A DNA stretch of 64,000 nt from Acidobacteriota bacterium (GCA_013289665.1 JABCZN010000005.1:62001-126000); one strand, 5' to 3'. Shown: positions 45,889 through 55,095, counted from the first letter of the stretch. Program-made: numbers and translations. The notes: generated by a model not told the origin, from the sequence alone.

Positions 45889-48800
45889 GGCTTCGTCTCC
45901 GCCAGTTGTGCTTCCACTTCCGGCAGAATCCCTTCGAGTTCCTTCGCTAATGCTTCCAGCAACTCCTTGGAGCCCGTTTGCTGCTTTTCTTGAGAGGACT
46001 GTTCGAGCGCAGCCGCCGTTTCCGCGGCCGTGCCCATCGAAAGATTTCTCAGCATGCCCTTCAACGTGTGTGCGACGCGCGAGAGTCCTTCATAGTCACC
46101 CTCTGCAATCGCTGTCCTGGACTTTTCCAAATTCATCCGCACATCCTCCCGGAACATCACCAGCAGTTCGCGGAGAAATTCCTGGTCGCCCCCGAGCCGC
46201 TCCATCAGTTCCTTCAGGTCCCAGTCTTTTTGCCGCGGCTGGTCAACCGCCGTTTCCCTGGTTTGCTTCTCCATCTCGCCTCCGATCACGCGCTCAATTT
46301 CGTTTCTCAGAAAATCCGGCCGGATTGGCTTGCTCACGTATCCGTCCATGCCTGCTTCCTCGCACCGCCGCTGATCTTGCGCCGCCGCATGGGCGGTCAT
46401 GGCCACGATCGGGATGTGAACTCCCGTGCCGATCTCGCTTTCCCGGATTGCATGGGTGGCGTCCAGCCCGCCCATCACGGGCATCTGCAAATCCATCAGC
46501 ACCAGGTCAAACTTTTGACGCTGGATCGCCTGGCAGGCTTCCGCGCCGTTTCCCGCTAGAAGGACTTCGTGCCCGAATCTTTCCAGCAGTTTCTGGGCGA
46601 GCTTCTGATTCACCAGGTTGTCTTCGACCACCAAGATCCGGCGACATGGCCCCGGAGTTTGCTTTGGCTTCTCTTTTCCCGGTCCGGCCGTGCGTTCATC
46701 CCCGCGCAGCGCCGAGCGCAGGCTGTCCCACAAAACCCGGCGCCGCAACGGCTTGGTGAGGCGCGGGAAAGCCCGGTCGCAATTTGTCCGCGCGTCCTCC
46801 ACAAAGAAAGGGGCCGACGACATCATTAGTATCGCCGTCCGACCGTCTGGCGCGCAGCGGCGGATTTCCTTCGCCACTTCCCCGCCGTCTCTCTCCTGGA
46901 GGTTCAGATCGATCAGCGCCACCGCGTACGGCCTGCCTTCTTCGGCCGATTTCTTGTACAGTGCTGCCGCTTCTTCCACCGATGCCGCAGTGTGCGTTTC
47001 CAGTCCCCATCGGCTGGTCAGCCAGCTAACCAGTTCCCGCACGGCTAGCCTGTCGTCCGCGACCAGAATCCGCGCGGAGGACAATTTCTGCTGCTGCAAT
47101 TCCTGCGTGCGATTCCTTCCCTCTTCTTTTGCGCGCTTCCAGTGGAGTTCAAAGAAAAACGTGCTGCCCTTGCCGGCTTCGCTTTCCAGATGCAGCTTTC
47201 CGCCCATCAGTTCGATAAGCCTTGCGGAGATGGACAGTCCCAGCCCCGTTCCACCGTACTGCCGGGTTACGCTGTTGTCGGATTGTTGAAATGCCTCGAA
47301 AATCTTCGCGCGATTTTCTGCGGGAATGCCGATTCCCGTATCGGTCACGCTGAATTTGGCGGTAACACTCTCGCCGTCGCTCCGCGCATACTCGATTCCC
47401 AACGTTACTTCGCCTTTCTCCGTGAACTTGACGGCGTTGCCCAGGAGATTGATCAGCACCTGGCGCAAGCGAGTCGGGTCGCCCTCCACCCATTCCGGCA
47501 ACTCTCCCCGGATGTACCACTCCAGTTCCAGGCCCTTTTGCTGCGCGCGTACCGCCACGGGCTGGAGGGCGCTCTCTGCACAGTCCAGGATTGAAAATGG
47601 AGTCTCCTCCAGCTCAATCTTCCCGTTCTCAATCTTCGAGAAATCGAGCACATCGTCTATGATCTCCAGCAGCGACACCGCGCAGCCTTGCACCATGTCC
47701 AGATATTCGCGCTGTTCCGTGCTGAGCGGCGTCTCCAGCGCCAATTCCGTCATTCCCAGGATTCCGTTCATCGGCGTTCGGATTTCGTGACTTACATTCG
47801 CCAGAAACTGGCTTTTCGCCTCATTGGCCGCTTCCGCCGCTTGTTTTGCCTCCAGCAATTTTGTCGCTGCGGCCCGGCGGATGGTCACGTCCTCGAGAAC
47901 CGCAACAAAGCCGATCGGAATGCCATCGGGCGCGCGCAGCACCCGTGATTGCCACTGGATCCATACAATCGTTCCATCGGGAGTGAGGAACCGTGTTTCA
48001 TCCTTCAGTTCCGTGCCCACTTCGACTGCGGTCTTCCACTTCCTCTCCACATGTCCACGGTCTTCCGGATGGATCGCTTCCATCCATCCAAATCCCAGCG
48101 CGCTCTCGGGGTCGCGGCCCGTCATTTCGCCCCACCGGTGGTTCGCGTAGACGATTCGCCCGTCGCGGTCGTAACGCACGATGCCGATCGGCGCTGCCGA
48201 ACTCAGCAGCCGGAACAATTCTTCGCTTTCGCGAATCGATTTCTCCGCCTTCAGCCGCCTGGAGATGTCCAGGTAAATACCTAATTGCCCGATTGTCTGG
48301 CCTTCCCTCAGAATGGGTGCCCCGAATGCTTCAACGTCAAGCAATTCGCCGTTCTTCTGTCTCCGCCTGACGATTTTTCGAACCACATTGCCAGACAGCA
48401 CTTGCCTGGTATAGGAAACGGCTTCCTGATAGGTTTCTTCCCCATTCAAAAGTTCGTCGATGGACTTGCCGCGGGTATCTTCCTCCGAATACCCGAAAAT
48501 CTTCCGGAACGCCGGATTGCTCATGCGGATCTTCCCATCCTGCGCTTCTGAAACAATCCCCACTGGCGCGGCTTCATTGAGCGCCCGGAACAAGTCCTCG
48601 CTCTCTTTGAGCATCGCCGCCGTCCGCTGGCGCTCCGTGATTTCTTTCTCCAGATCCCTGGTCCTCTCCGCTACCCCCGCTTCCAGTGAGGTTCGCGCCT
48701 TCTGGAGTTCAAGGTTCCCTTGCTCAATCACCGTCAGCATGTGATTGAAGTCTCTCCCGAGCTGCCCAAGCTCCGCGCCTCCCAGGTCGGGCGCACGACG

Positions 48801-49418
48801 CGAATAATTTTTCCCGTCCGCTACCTCTCGCGCGACGCCTGCCAGCTGCTGAATCGGCCCGGTCAGAGAACCTCTCAAGAGGAGAGTCAGCAGGTAGACG
48901 ACCAGGAGCGCCAGCAAGAACGCGGGAATCCTCAACAGAAGGGACTCTCGTCTTGCCTGCTGAAGGTCCTCGATTGAGGCCTCGAGATATACCGCGCCTA
49001 TCCTCTGATCTTCGAGTTCGAGAGGCCTGGAAAGTTCCAGGTGGTCCTTGGTCCACCGGATCACTTCGGCCTCCCCCTTGTTCGCCTCGGGCGGCTCGCC
49101 CTGGAACCTTGCTCTCTGATAGCGAGCCACCATTTTTCCATCTGCGCGGTACAGCACACCCTGAACGATGTCCCGCCGCGTGTAGAGTGCCTGGAGAACC
49201 CGTGAGCCCTCCGCTTCATCCTCGAAAACCAATGCCGCTGCGCTGTTGGTGCCAATCAGGTCGGCTACGGACCGGAGCTCCTCTACTTTGTCCTCGCGAA
49301 TCCGGCGATCGTTGTAAATGAACAGCAGCGTCATGGCCGCGATCATGCCAACAGCGCTGCTGGCCATCGTCAGCAGCATCAGCCGCCAATGCAACGAGAT
49401 ATTGCTCCAGCGCAACAT
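45885..49418 (-). CDS. CHASE8-like hybrid histidine kinase with two receivers and HPt domain
   Basis: The protein has 1177 residues. Two N-terminal transmembrane helices (LMLLTMASSAVGMIAAMTLL and the LLRIPAFLLALLVVYLLTLL segment) flank a periplasmic domain with the CHASE8 pattern (RSVADLIGTNSAAALVFEDE, then RADGKMVARYQRA) seen in YfiN-type sensors. HAMP and two PAS domains follow, then HisKA with His544 in NVSHEIRTPMNG, an ATPase domain, two receivers, and a C-terminal HPt domain with His1117 in VAHTLKGML. This is a complete phosphorelay. The YfiR-like gene 1 bp upstream and the REC-GGDEF gene overlapping downstream make one signalling operon. Confidence 0.92.
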   Translation of the reverse strand: MLRWSNISLHWRLMLLTMASSAVGMIAAMTLLFIYNDRRIREDKVEELRSVADLIGTNSAAALVFEDEAEGSRVLQALYTRRDIVQGVLYRADGKMVARYQRARFQGEPPEANKGEAEVIRWTKDHLELSRPLELEDQRIGAVYLEASIEDLQQARRESLLLRIPAFLLALLVVYLLTLLLRGSLTGPIQQLAGVAREVADGKNYSRRAPDLGGAELGQLGRDFNHMLTVIEQGNLELQKARTSLEAGVAERTRDLEKEITERQRTAAMLKESEDLFRALNEAAPVGIVSEAQDGKIRMSNPAFRKIFGYSEEDTRGKSIDELLNGEETYQEAVSYTRQVLSGNVVRKIVRRRQKNGELLDVEAFGAPILREGQTIGQLGIYLDISRRLKAEKSIRESEELFRLLSSAAPIGIVRYDRDGRIVYANHRWGEMTGRDPESALGFGWMEAIHPEDRGHVERKWKTAVEVGTELKDETRFLTPDGTIVWIQWQSRVLRAPDGIPIGFVAVLEDVTIRRAAATKLLEAKQAAEAANEAKSQFLANVSHEIRTPMNGILGMTELALETPLSTEQREYLDMVQGCAVSLLEIIDDVLDFSKIENGKIELEETPFSILDCAESALQPVAVRAQQKGLELEWYIRGELPEWVEGDPTRLRQVLINLLGNAVKFTEKGEVTLGIEYARSDGESVTAKFSVTDTGIGIPAENRAKIFEAFQQSDNSVTRQYGGTGLGLSISARLIELMGGKLHLESEAGKGSTFFFELHWKRAKEEGRNRTQELQQQKLSSARILVADDRLAVRELVSWLTSRWGLETHTAASVEEAAALYKKSAEEGRPYAVALIDLNLQERDGGEVAKEIRRCAPDGRTAILMMSSAPFFVEDARTNCDRAFPRLTKPLRRRVLWDSLRSALRGDERTAGPGKEKPKQTPGPCRRILVVEDNLVNQKLAQKLLERFGHEVLLAGNGAEACQAIQRQKFDLVLMDLQMPVMGGLDATHAIRESEIGTGVHIPIVAMTAHAAAQDQRRCEEAGMDGYVSKPIRPDFLRNEIERVIGGEMEKQTRETAVDQPRQKDWDLKELMERLGGDQEFLRELLVMFREDVRMNLEKSRTAIAEGDYEGLSRVAHTLKGMLRNLSMGTAAETAAALEQSSQEKQQTGSKELLEALAKELEGILPEVEAQLAETKP

Positions 49419-49419
49419 T

Positions 49420-50016
49420 TCAGGTTCCCGCCGCCTCTTTTTCCGTCACTACCCTCCGCGCAAGGGTCAGCAGCCTCGCATCAATCTTCAGGCTCGCGTT
49501 CCTGGCAGCTTGCAGGTTGACTGTAAATTGAATGGTGTTTCCCGCGTAGGAGAACTCCAGAATTCCGCCGGCTTCGAGGAAGCCCGGATCGTCGCCAACG
49601 GTCAGCATTTGCGCGCCCTTCACGGACTCCAGAAGTTTTGCTCGCGATTTTGGCTCCGGCGAACCAATAAACAGCACTTTACAATTCTTTAGACTTTCCT
49701 CGTTCCGTACCGAGCGCACTTCGATTTTTCGGCCTTGCACCTTGGTTCCCCGCATTTCCTCCGCAAAAACGTAGGAGTTTCGGTGGCCCCCGACGACGCA
49801 AACCTGGAATGCCTCGTCTGAAACTCCCGGACTGATGGGCCACTGTACAAAGCTCAACATTTTTTTCAGATAAATTGCTTCGGCTCGTTCGGCCCCCGCA
49901 TCCGTCTGGGCGTCCAGTCGGCCGGGAATCAATCCGCCAAGCAGCGCCAAGAGCAGCACGACCCGGCTGCCAGCCATGCTTGTCGACCTACCGCCTTGAT
50001 TCGCTTCTTGCCTCAC
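49420..50016 (-). CDS. YfiR-family (DUF4154) periplasmic regulator
   Basis: The protein has 198 residues. The signal peptide is VVLLLALLGGLIPGRLDAQ. The mature part follows the YfiR/DUF4154 pattern: EAIYLKKMLSFVQWP, FQVCVVGG, LKNCKVLFIGSPEPKSRAKL, GAQMLTVGDDPGFLEAGGIL, and a final NLQAARNASLKIDARLLTLA. In Pseudomonas, YfiR represses the diguanylate cyclase YfiN by binding its periplasmic domain. Here the binding partner would be the CHASE8-like kinase encoded 1 bp downstream. The GTG at 50016 has a near-perfect AAGGAGGTG upstream, so the longer N-terminus is used. Confidence 0.88.
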   Translation of the reverse strand: MRQEANQGGRSTSMAGSRVVLLLALLGGLIPGRLDAQTDAGAERAEAIYLKKMLSFVQWPISPGVSDEAFQVCVVGGHRNSYVFAEEMRGTKVQGRKIEVRSVRNEESLKNCKVLFIGSPEPKSRAKLLESVKGAQMLTVGDDPGFLEAGGILEFSYAGNTIQFTVNLQAARNASLKIDARLLTLARRVVTEKEAAGT

Positions 50017-50515
50017 CAGATCGCCACCTCCTTCCAGGACAGCTCTTTCTACCGCGTGCCAGCACGCGCAGCGAGAAGCCCCGGAAGGATATATGCACGG
50101 GGCGCGCCATCTTTCTTGTTGAATCGGGTGATTTTTCGCGCAGATTGAACAACTTGCGAGGTTAGAGGTTTCTAGGCCAGTAAAACAGTTTCACCACGAA
50201 ACATTCCAGGGCAGGAGGATTCACATCCGCGCATCTGCTCCCGACGGCGAGTTGTCGAACTCTCTCGCCAGAGAGCCAGGGGGCAAGGAGGCTACCGGTC
50301 GCGGGAATGCGGTAGTTCCATATTGGGGAATAGCACGCTCCGGAAGGTGAGAGCTTTGGTGCCTCGCTTGGGATGATCCGGAGCCATAGCCCGTACGACG
50401 GGGCATGATTGACGCGACTGCACATCGCCGCGCGAATATTCCAGGCGAACTCCCTCGGGTTTTAGAGGTGCATTGAAGCGGCCGAAGGCTTCGACTTCAA
50501 TGGCCCTGAACCAAG
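50017..50515. other. Intergenic region upstream of the YfiR operon
   Basis: No credible gene. The operon promoter should be here; a TATATC box lies near 50090 on the minus strand but without a clear -35. No c-di-GMP riboswitch was recognised. Confidence 0.4.
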
Positions 50516-50719
50516 CTAGAGTTTCTTGCAGACAAACTTCACGTTTGTTTTGTCTATGGCTTCGCCGGTAGCGGCGTCAACGGCTATATATCCGAGGGGA
50601 CAGACATACACGTCGAATCCGCCACCCTTCCTGTCCACTTCGCTTTTGGACCAACCGGTGTTGGCCGACCTGCCCGGATCAATATCCGCGGCGCTCGCTC
50701 CGAAATGGTCGGGGAGCAA
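50516..50719 (-). CDS. Small hypothetical protein, possibly real
   Basis: A 67-codon frame whose second half (GGFDVYVCPLGYIAVDAATG, then TNVKFVCKKL) has protein-like composition and two cysteines. The first half is poor, and no ribosome site is obvious, so it may be the tail of a decayed gene. Confidence 0.3.
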   Translation of the reverse strand: MLPDHFGASAADIDPGRSANTGWSKSEVDRKGGGFDVYVCPLGYIAVDAATGEAIDKTNVKFVCKKL

Positions 50720-50988
50720 GAAAAATGCCCTTGAGGACAGATTACGGTCGCTAATGTGCTCTCAAGAGCACCATCCGAATCAAAGGAGCGACGTCGGCGT
50801 CGAACCACCCAAGTCTGATTGAAGACACGTAACTTACTGATTTTCCAGCACGCCAAAAACGTCAGAATGGGCAGATTTGGGGGATCGAGGTACACGGCAG
50901 GTACACGGGGCCGTTCCTAAAATCCGGCAAGGAATTCATCAATTCCGTGCGTTATCAAATGCTCGGCCACCCGGCGAAAATCGCTTGT

Positions 50989-51822
50989 TCACCACTCCCA
51001 TTCGAAGTGGATGCGTGTCCGCTCGGCAATGTTCAGCCCGGTCCATTGAACAATCAGGCCATCTTGCGATGTCGTCGCTTTGTTTTTCGTGAGCGGCAGT
51101 TTGTCGCCCCGGATTCCCTGAACCTGGGAAACCTCGATTTTCTTGCACGGTTTATTCTCCGAAAACAGCATCACCACAGAGACGATTCTCGAAGGGTAGG
51201 AAATAGAGGCCTCCCAAACTTCCTTCTTCGGGTCCTTGAATCCTCCGATAAAAGTAAACATCGTGGCCGCCGATTCCGAGGCATCCTTGGGCTGGTCTCC
51301 CAGATGAATCTTGTATAGAAAATGCTGTCCGGCGAACCCAGGCTGCTGGTCCGGAACGAAATCCACGGGTCTGGAAGAACTCAGAAACTTCGCCGTTAGG
51401 GCATCGGGGTTACTTGCCGTCGTGAAATAGGGAATCACGTAATCATCCGGCGTGTTCGACACTTTTTTAATGTTGTCCACGCGTGTAATCTCCACCGGCC
51501 CGCGTGTCTCTTCCCGCCATTTCGTAAGGTCTACGGTGTAGGACAATTTGTCCGTCATATACGTGGTCGCGCTCAATTCTTCTGATGCGGTCGCACGCTG
51601 CTGCGGCGTCAGATAACCCGCTGCGGCCACCAGCACCGCCGTCAGGAAGTTGACCCCCATAAACGTGTAAATGGCCCGAAGAATGCCTTTCCGAGGATTG
51701 GCGGCACGTTGTTGCTCCCGATGAATCAGCCAGAAGGCCAGCAAGGAAAGCAGGAAGCAGAGTCCCGCAAGGCCCACGCGAAGTATCTCAAGCACATTGA
51801 TGTTGTTGAACGCGTTGAGCAT
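50989..51822 (-). CDS. Membrane-anchored protein of unknown function
   Basis: The protein has 277 residues with two N-terminal transmembrane helices (ILRVGLAGLCFLLSLLAFWL and FMGVNFLTAVLVAAAGYL). The C-terminal domain of about 200 residues is outside or periplasmic (DLTKWREETRGPVEITRVDN, WEASISYPSRIVSVVMLFSE) and beta-rich, ending in IHFEWEW. No family was recognised. It stands alone next to the tRNA-Cys integration region. Confidence 0.65.
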   Translation of the reverse strand: MLNAFNNINVLEILRVGLAGLCFLLSLLAFWLIHREQQRAANPRKGILRAIYTFMGVNFLTAVLVAAAGYLTPQQRATASEELSATTYMTDKLSYTVDLTKWREETRGPVEITRVDNIKKVSNTPDDYVIPYFTTASNPDALTAKFLSSSRPVDFVPDQQPGFAGQHFLYKIHLGDQPKDASESAATMFTFIGGFKDPKKEVWEASISYPSRIVSVVMLFSENKPCKKIEVSQVQGIRGDKLPLTKNKATTSQDGLIVQWTGLNIAERTRIHFEWEW

Positions 51823-51964
51823 ACCGCATGCTCTCGAAACTTACTTGTCGATCCGCCTGATTCTTAATTCCTATTTGACTGGCAGCTACGTGAGACCATA
51901 CTACCGACCCTCCTATGATTCAATGAAGATTTATAGGTGGACTGGCGGATCGCTGTGACCAGGC

Positions 51965-52075
51965 GTTACAGGTTCTCGAATCGGTGTCGCCACGACGCAG
52001 CGGTATCTTGCCGCCGATGAAGTTGCGCCGGAACAGGATCGCAAGACCGTTAAGAAACAGTTCTTCGGAGACTAA
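51965..52075 (+). pseudogene. C-terminal tail of a tyrosine recombinase (remnant 1)
   Basis: An open segment reads IGVATTQRYLAADEVAPEQD, then KTVKKQFFGD-stop. TTQRYL contains the nucleophile tyrosine context of phage-type integrases, and the acidic tail with KQF before the stop is also typical. Nothing upstream belongs to the gene. It is one of three such tails in this region. Confidence 0.6.
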
Positions 52076-52101
52076 TCTCCGGCAATCTTCCGACCACTCT
52101 T

Positions 52102-52254
52102 ATGAACGACCTGCCGCTTGTCCCGGAAGCTGCGGAGCATTGCATAACATTTCTCGCGCCAGACGCCATATTGAATTGGGAGGATTTCCAAGCGGTATCG
52201 CAGCAAGCTGCCTTTCTCTATGTCTTCGGAAGAGTAATTTATCGGGATGTGTAG
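52102..52254 (+). pseudogene. Short open frame, probable gene fragment
   Basis: A 50-codon frame ending QQAAFLYVFGRVIYRDV-stop. The last part resembles the LYVFGRVxYRDVF segment found in small membrane proteins of this phylum, where the protein continues further, so this copy is probably truncated. Confidence 0.35.
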
Positions 52255-52443
52255 AAAGCGGCTGATTTCTTCGCGCCTTCCGTATCTCCGCTGACGATTC
52301 GCTCGATGGCTTCTGCACGCTCCTTCAACGAGGCGTACTCGTTGCTCAAGGAATCTACGACCATGTGTCTTGCGGCGGCGTGGATCGGTGAATTCGGGTC
52401 CGGCAGAATGATGGCCTTTAACGCGTCAATCGCGCCTTGCTTT
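52239..52443 (-). pseudogene. Leftward gene fragment of unknown family
   Basis: The open segment is GAIDALKAIILPDPNSPIHA, continuing MVVDSLSNEYASLKERAEAI and KKSAAFYTSR-stop. Composition is protein-like, but the 5' end is closed by a stop at the junction with recombinase remnant 2. It is interpreted as mobile-element debris. Confidence 0.35.
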
Positions 52444-52461
52444 TAATGGCCTTCTTTCAGT

Positions 52462-52648
52462 TCTTGAACGGGCTGGCGTAAAGACCACCGAAAAGAATTA
52501 CGCTCCGTGGGTTCGCTCACGCCAGGAACAACTCGAAGCAGACCTTACCCGTGCGTGGAGCCTCGACCCTGTAATTGCCGCGCAAATCCAAAGTACGGGG
52601 TACACCGCAGGTACACGCGAAAAACAGTCGTTGCAGGTTGGTCTTTGA
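52462..52648 (+). pseudogene. C-terminal tail of a tyrosine recombinase (remnant 2)
   Basis: The frame reads VKTTEKNYAPWVRSRQEQLE, then ADLTRAWSLDP and ends LQVGL-stop. The TTEKxYAPWVxxRQEQLEAD pattern contains the nucleophile tyrosine and the tail of Acidobacteriota integrases. It is clearly homologous to remnant 3 at 55431-55571. It ends 16 bp before the partial tRNA-Cys copy, the same geometry as an intact integrase next to its attachment site. Confidence 0.75.
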
Positions 52649-52664
52649 AAAGAGAAGGCGAAAA

Positions 52665-52691
52665 TTGGAGGCGCGGGTGGGAATCGAACCC
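52665..52691. repeat. Partial copy of the tRNA-Cys 3' end (attachment scar)
   Basis: Twenty-seven bp are identical, in direct orientation, to 55592-55618, covering the encoded CCA, acceptor strand and most of the T-arm of tRNA-Cys. The match ends inside the T-arm. Confidence 0.82.
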
Positions 52692-52851
52692 GAGGCTACC
52701 GTTGAAACATTGTAAGTTATTCATTCTATGTAACGCCAAAAACGCTAAAAAGACCCTCCCATCCCAAGTTCCATCCCCAGGTTTCCGTAGGGGATGGGGA
52801 CTTGGAGCGCGTGGTGCGAGGCGAGCGCGCTCGTCGGCAGCAGTCTGAAGA

Positions 52852-53256
52852 CTAACTAATATGGTTTGCCTCTGCGATAAGGTGGGCTACTTTGGAATTG
52901 GGGCCCACCGGTTCCACAAACACAATCTGATTCGGATTCAGGTACATACGGTCCGGCTCGTGCAATTCTTTACCGCGTTTGACGAGCACGTTATTGACTT
53001 GCTTCGTCTCGGGATTCGTTTGGCTTGCGATGTAGTACACATCAGTAAGAACCGGCTGGCGTCCACCGTATCCCTCGAGATGGCCAAAATAAACCGAACC
53101 GTTCGCGAGCAGCACGGCCTGGAACGGCGTCGTAAAACGGGTGGCGGAACCCCGCGCCTGGCGGGTGATGTGCCAAGCGGCGGCAACGATTACGAGCAAC
53201 CCCGCGAGAATCCACACTCCTTGAACCAAGCCACTGCCCCGATGATGGTTGGTCAT
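52852..53256 (-). CDS. Membrane-anchored protein of unknown function
   Basis: The protein has 134 residues. One N-terminal transmembrane helix (GVWILAGLLVIVAAAWHI) is followed by a compact domain: VLLANGSVYFGHLEGYGGRQ, PVLTDVYYIASQTNPETKQV, VLVKRGKELHEPDRMYLNPN, IVFVEPVGPNSKVAHLIAEA. The sequence looks strongly structured and is unlikely to be a chance frame. GGAGG lies 7 nt before the ATG at 53256. It is located between the two tRNA-Cys copies. Confidence 0.72.
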   Translation of the reverse strand: MTNHHRGSGLVQGVWILAGLLVIVAAAWHITRQARGSATRFTTPFQAVLLANGSVYFGHLEGYGGRQPVLTDVYYIASQTNPETKQVNNVLVKRGKELHEPDRMYLNPNQIVFVEPVGPNSKVAHLIAEANHIS

Positions 53257-53365
53257 GGACGGTCCTCCGACCTCAAAGCCGAGGTCCGAATATGCTGGTG
53301 GGAGGGATTCTACACGGTCCTGACGGCGGCCGCTGGTTGCACCGCTTGCTTCTTGGCACTCCGAC

Positions 53366-54916
53366 TCAGGTTTTTGCGTGGGCTCTCTTCTTAAAGCGAC
53401 AGGCCAGAGCGAATATTCCAGTCCCGAGCAAGAGCACGGTGGAGGGTTCCGGAGTTGGAGCGGCCGGTTCAATCTCCAGAGTCAAACGGTTTGCTCCGGC
53501 AACCTCTGTGCACGTATCACCCACCGGGCAGGTCCAGTTGGTGAAGTCAATCTTCGCGGAGTCGCCAGCAAGGGAGCCGAACTGCAAGAAAGTGAAAGTA
53601 TCGCCCGCGCCGGGTGTAAACCCGTTGACGGTGGTGAAGTCCACCGTGCCATCCAGCGTCACGCCGCCGCTCACATCCAGCGCCCCGAACTGGCCGCCAC
53701 CGGTTCCACCCAGGTCAATGATCAGGGTTCCGCCAGATCCTTGCGCATAGCTCCCATTGATCGTGAGGGCGAGCGGGGCGCCCGGGAGGAAAGTGGGCTC
53801 TATGTTGCCGCCGCTGTTGTTAACGTTTCCGGTGATGCTGCCGTCGCCCAGCAACCCACCTCCCTGTAACTGCACCGCGGGAAGCGAATTGATCACACCG
53901 TTGCCGCTCAAGGTAAGCTGCCCAGCTGTTTGGACGAAACTGCTCCCCGCACAATTGTTCAATGTGCCGTTAATGGTAAGGGCGCCTGCGTTAGCAAGCG
54001 ATCCAGAATTGTTGAGCGTGCCGGTGCCCAGGACCGTGAGCGAGCCGCCGGAGGCGGTGGTGAGCGAGCCGTTGTTAAAGATCGCGCCGCCGAGGCTCAG
54101 CGAGCCGCCGGAGATGGTGGCCAGCGTGCCTCCGCCGTTATTGGTGAGCGTTCCGTTGATGTCGAGCGAACCGCCGTTGAAGATACCGCCGCCGTTGCTC
54201 AGCGAGCCGTTGCCGTTGAGCGTGAGTATGCCCGTGCCCATGACCGTGAGCGACGCGCCGGCATTGTTGTCGATCGCACCCCCGTTGGTGAGGCTCCCGC
54301 CTATGACATTCGTCGAGTTATTGTTGAGCGTGCCCGTGGCGGTAATCGTAAGCGAACCGCCGGTGCCAGTGGTGAGCGAGCCGTTGTTGAAAATCGCGCC
54401 GCCGAGGCTCAGCGAGCCGCCGGAGATGGTGGCCAGCGTGCCTCCGCCGTTATTGGTGAGCGTTCCGTTGATGTCGAGCGAACCGCCGTTGAAGATACCG
54501 CCGCCGTTGCTCAGCGAGCCGTTGCCGTTGAGCGTGAGTATGCCCGCGCCCATGACCGTGAGCGACGCGCCGGCATTGTTGTCGATTGAGCCCCCGCTGG
54601 TCAGGGAGCCATTGTTGGTTATCCCGCCGTTGTTGATGAGTGTGCCGTTGTTGATCAGCGAGGCACCGAAGTCGTTGATCAGCAGAGCGCCGGGAGTATT
54701 GGTGAATGCAGCGCCAGGAGCGGTTGCGACGCTGGAGCCCGCCTGAACCTCGCACGGATTCGAGTTATTGCTCGCGAGATTCGAGATGGTAAGACTGTTG
54801 GTGACTGGGCAAGAGATCTGCTGGGAATGAGCCGCCGAGCACAGAAGCAAGGCCATCACCAGGCTGAAGAAGTCCCGAGCTCTCAACCGACACGGCAGGC
54901 ACAGCAAGTGGAGCAT
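53366..54916 (-). CDS. PEP-CTERM surface protein with Gly/Asn-rich repeats
   Basis: The protein has 516 residues. An N-terminal hydrophobic signal (FFSLVMALLLCSAAHSQQ) leads into a long region of short repeats such as GSLSNGGGIFNGGSLDINGT, resembling the beta-helix of autotransporter adhesins. A 104-residue block is duplicated almost exactly. It then has a small beta domain (FGALDVSGGVTLDGTVDF) and the sorting signal PEPSTVLLLGTGIFAL with a basic end (RFKKRAHAKT). It is expected to be exported and processed by exosortase, and is probably an adhesive or matrix surface protein (inference). Confidence 0.85.
   Translation of the reverse strand: MLHLLCLPCRLRARDFFSLVMALLLCSAAHSQQISCPVTNSLTISNLASNNSNPCEVQAGSSVATAPGAAFTNTPGALLINDFGASLINNGTLINNGGITNNGSLTSGGSIDNNAGASLTVMGAGILTLNGNGSLSNGGGIFNGGSLDINGTLTNNGGGTLATISGGSLSLGGAIFNNGSLTTGTGGSLTITATGTLNNNSTNVIGGSLTNGGAIDNNAGASLTVMGTGILTLNGNGSLSNGGGIFNGGSLDINGTLTNNGGGTLATISGGSLSLGGAIFNNGSLTTASGGSLTVLGTGTLNNSGSLANAGALTINGTLNNCAGSSFVQTAGQLTLSGNGVINSLPAVQLQGGGLLGDGSITGNVNNSGGNIEPTFLPGAPLALTINGSYAQGSGGTLIIDLGGTGGGQFGALDVSGGVTLDGTVDFTTVNGFTPGAGDTFTFLQFGSLAGDSAKIDFTNWTCPVGDTCTEVAGANRLTLEIEPAAPTPEPSTVLLLGTGIFALACRFKKRAHAKT
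54057..54274. repeat. Long direct repeat within the PEP-CTERM gene, copy A
   Basis: 218 bp matching 54369-54586 at an offset of exactly 312 bp (104 codons), with about three mismatches by eye. Such near-identity at DNA level indicates a recent in-frame duplication or gene conversion. Confidence 0.9.
54369..54586. repeat. Long direct repeat within the PEP-CTERM gene, copy B
   Basis: Partner of 54057-54274. Recombination between the copies would change protein length by 104 residues without shifting the frame. Confidence 0.9.
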
Positions 54917-55095
54917 AAAAGCCCCCGAAGAAAGGGTTGTTACAAAGAACGGGCAATCCAGAGGCCACTTTGAGGCGCCGACCGCAGCGATAAGCGCAAT
55001 TGGATCAGTGAATTACAGAATACAGAACTGCGCACGTAAAGCGGGTATGCAAACCTTTGCAGTTTTGTGGATAGAAATGACCTGCTCCCCGGAAT

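Noticed and set aside
50877..51092. Possible fourth recombinase tail (GTRQVHG-like text)
   Set aside because: Only a few residues resemble an integrase tail, there is no tyrosine motif, and most of the frame is antisense to the membrane protein at 50989-51822.
53757..54746. 329-codon Pro/Ser/Val-rich frame opposite the PEP-CTERM gene
   Set aside because: Its repeats are the antisense of the Gly/Asn repeats, and the other strand has both sorting signals.
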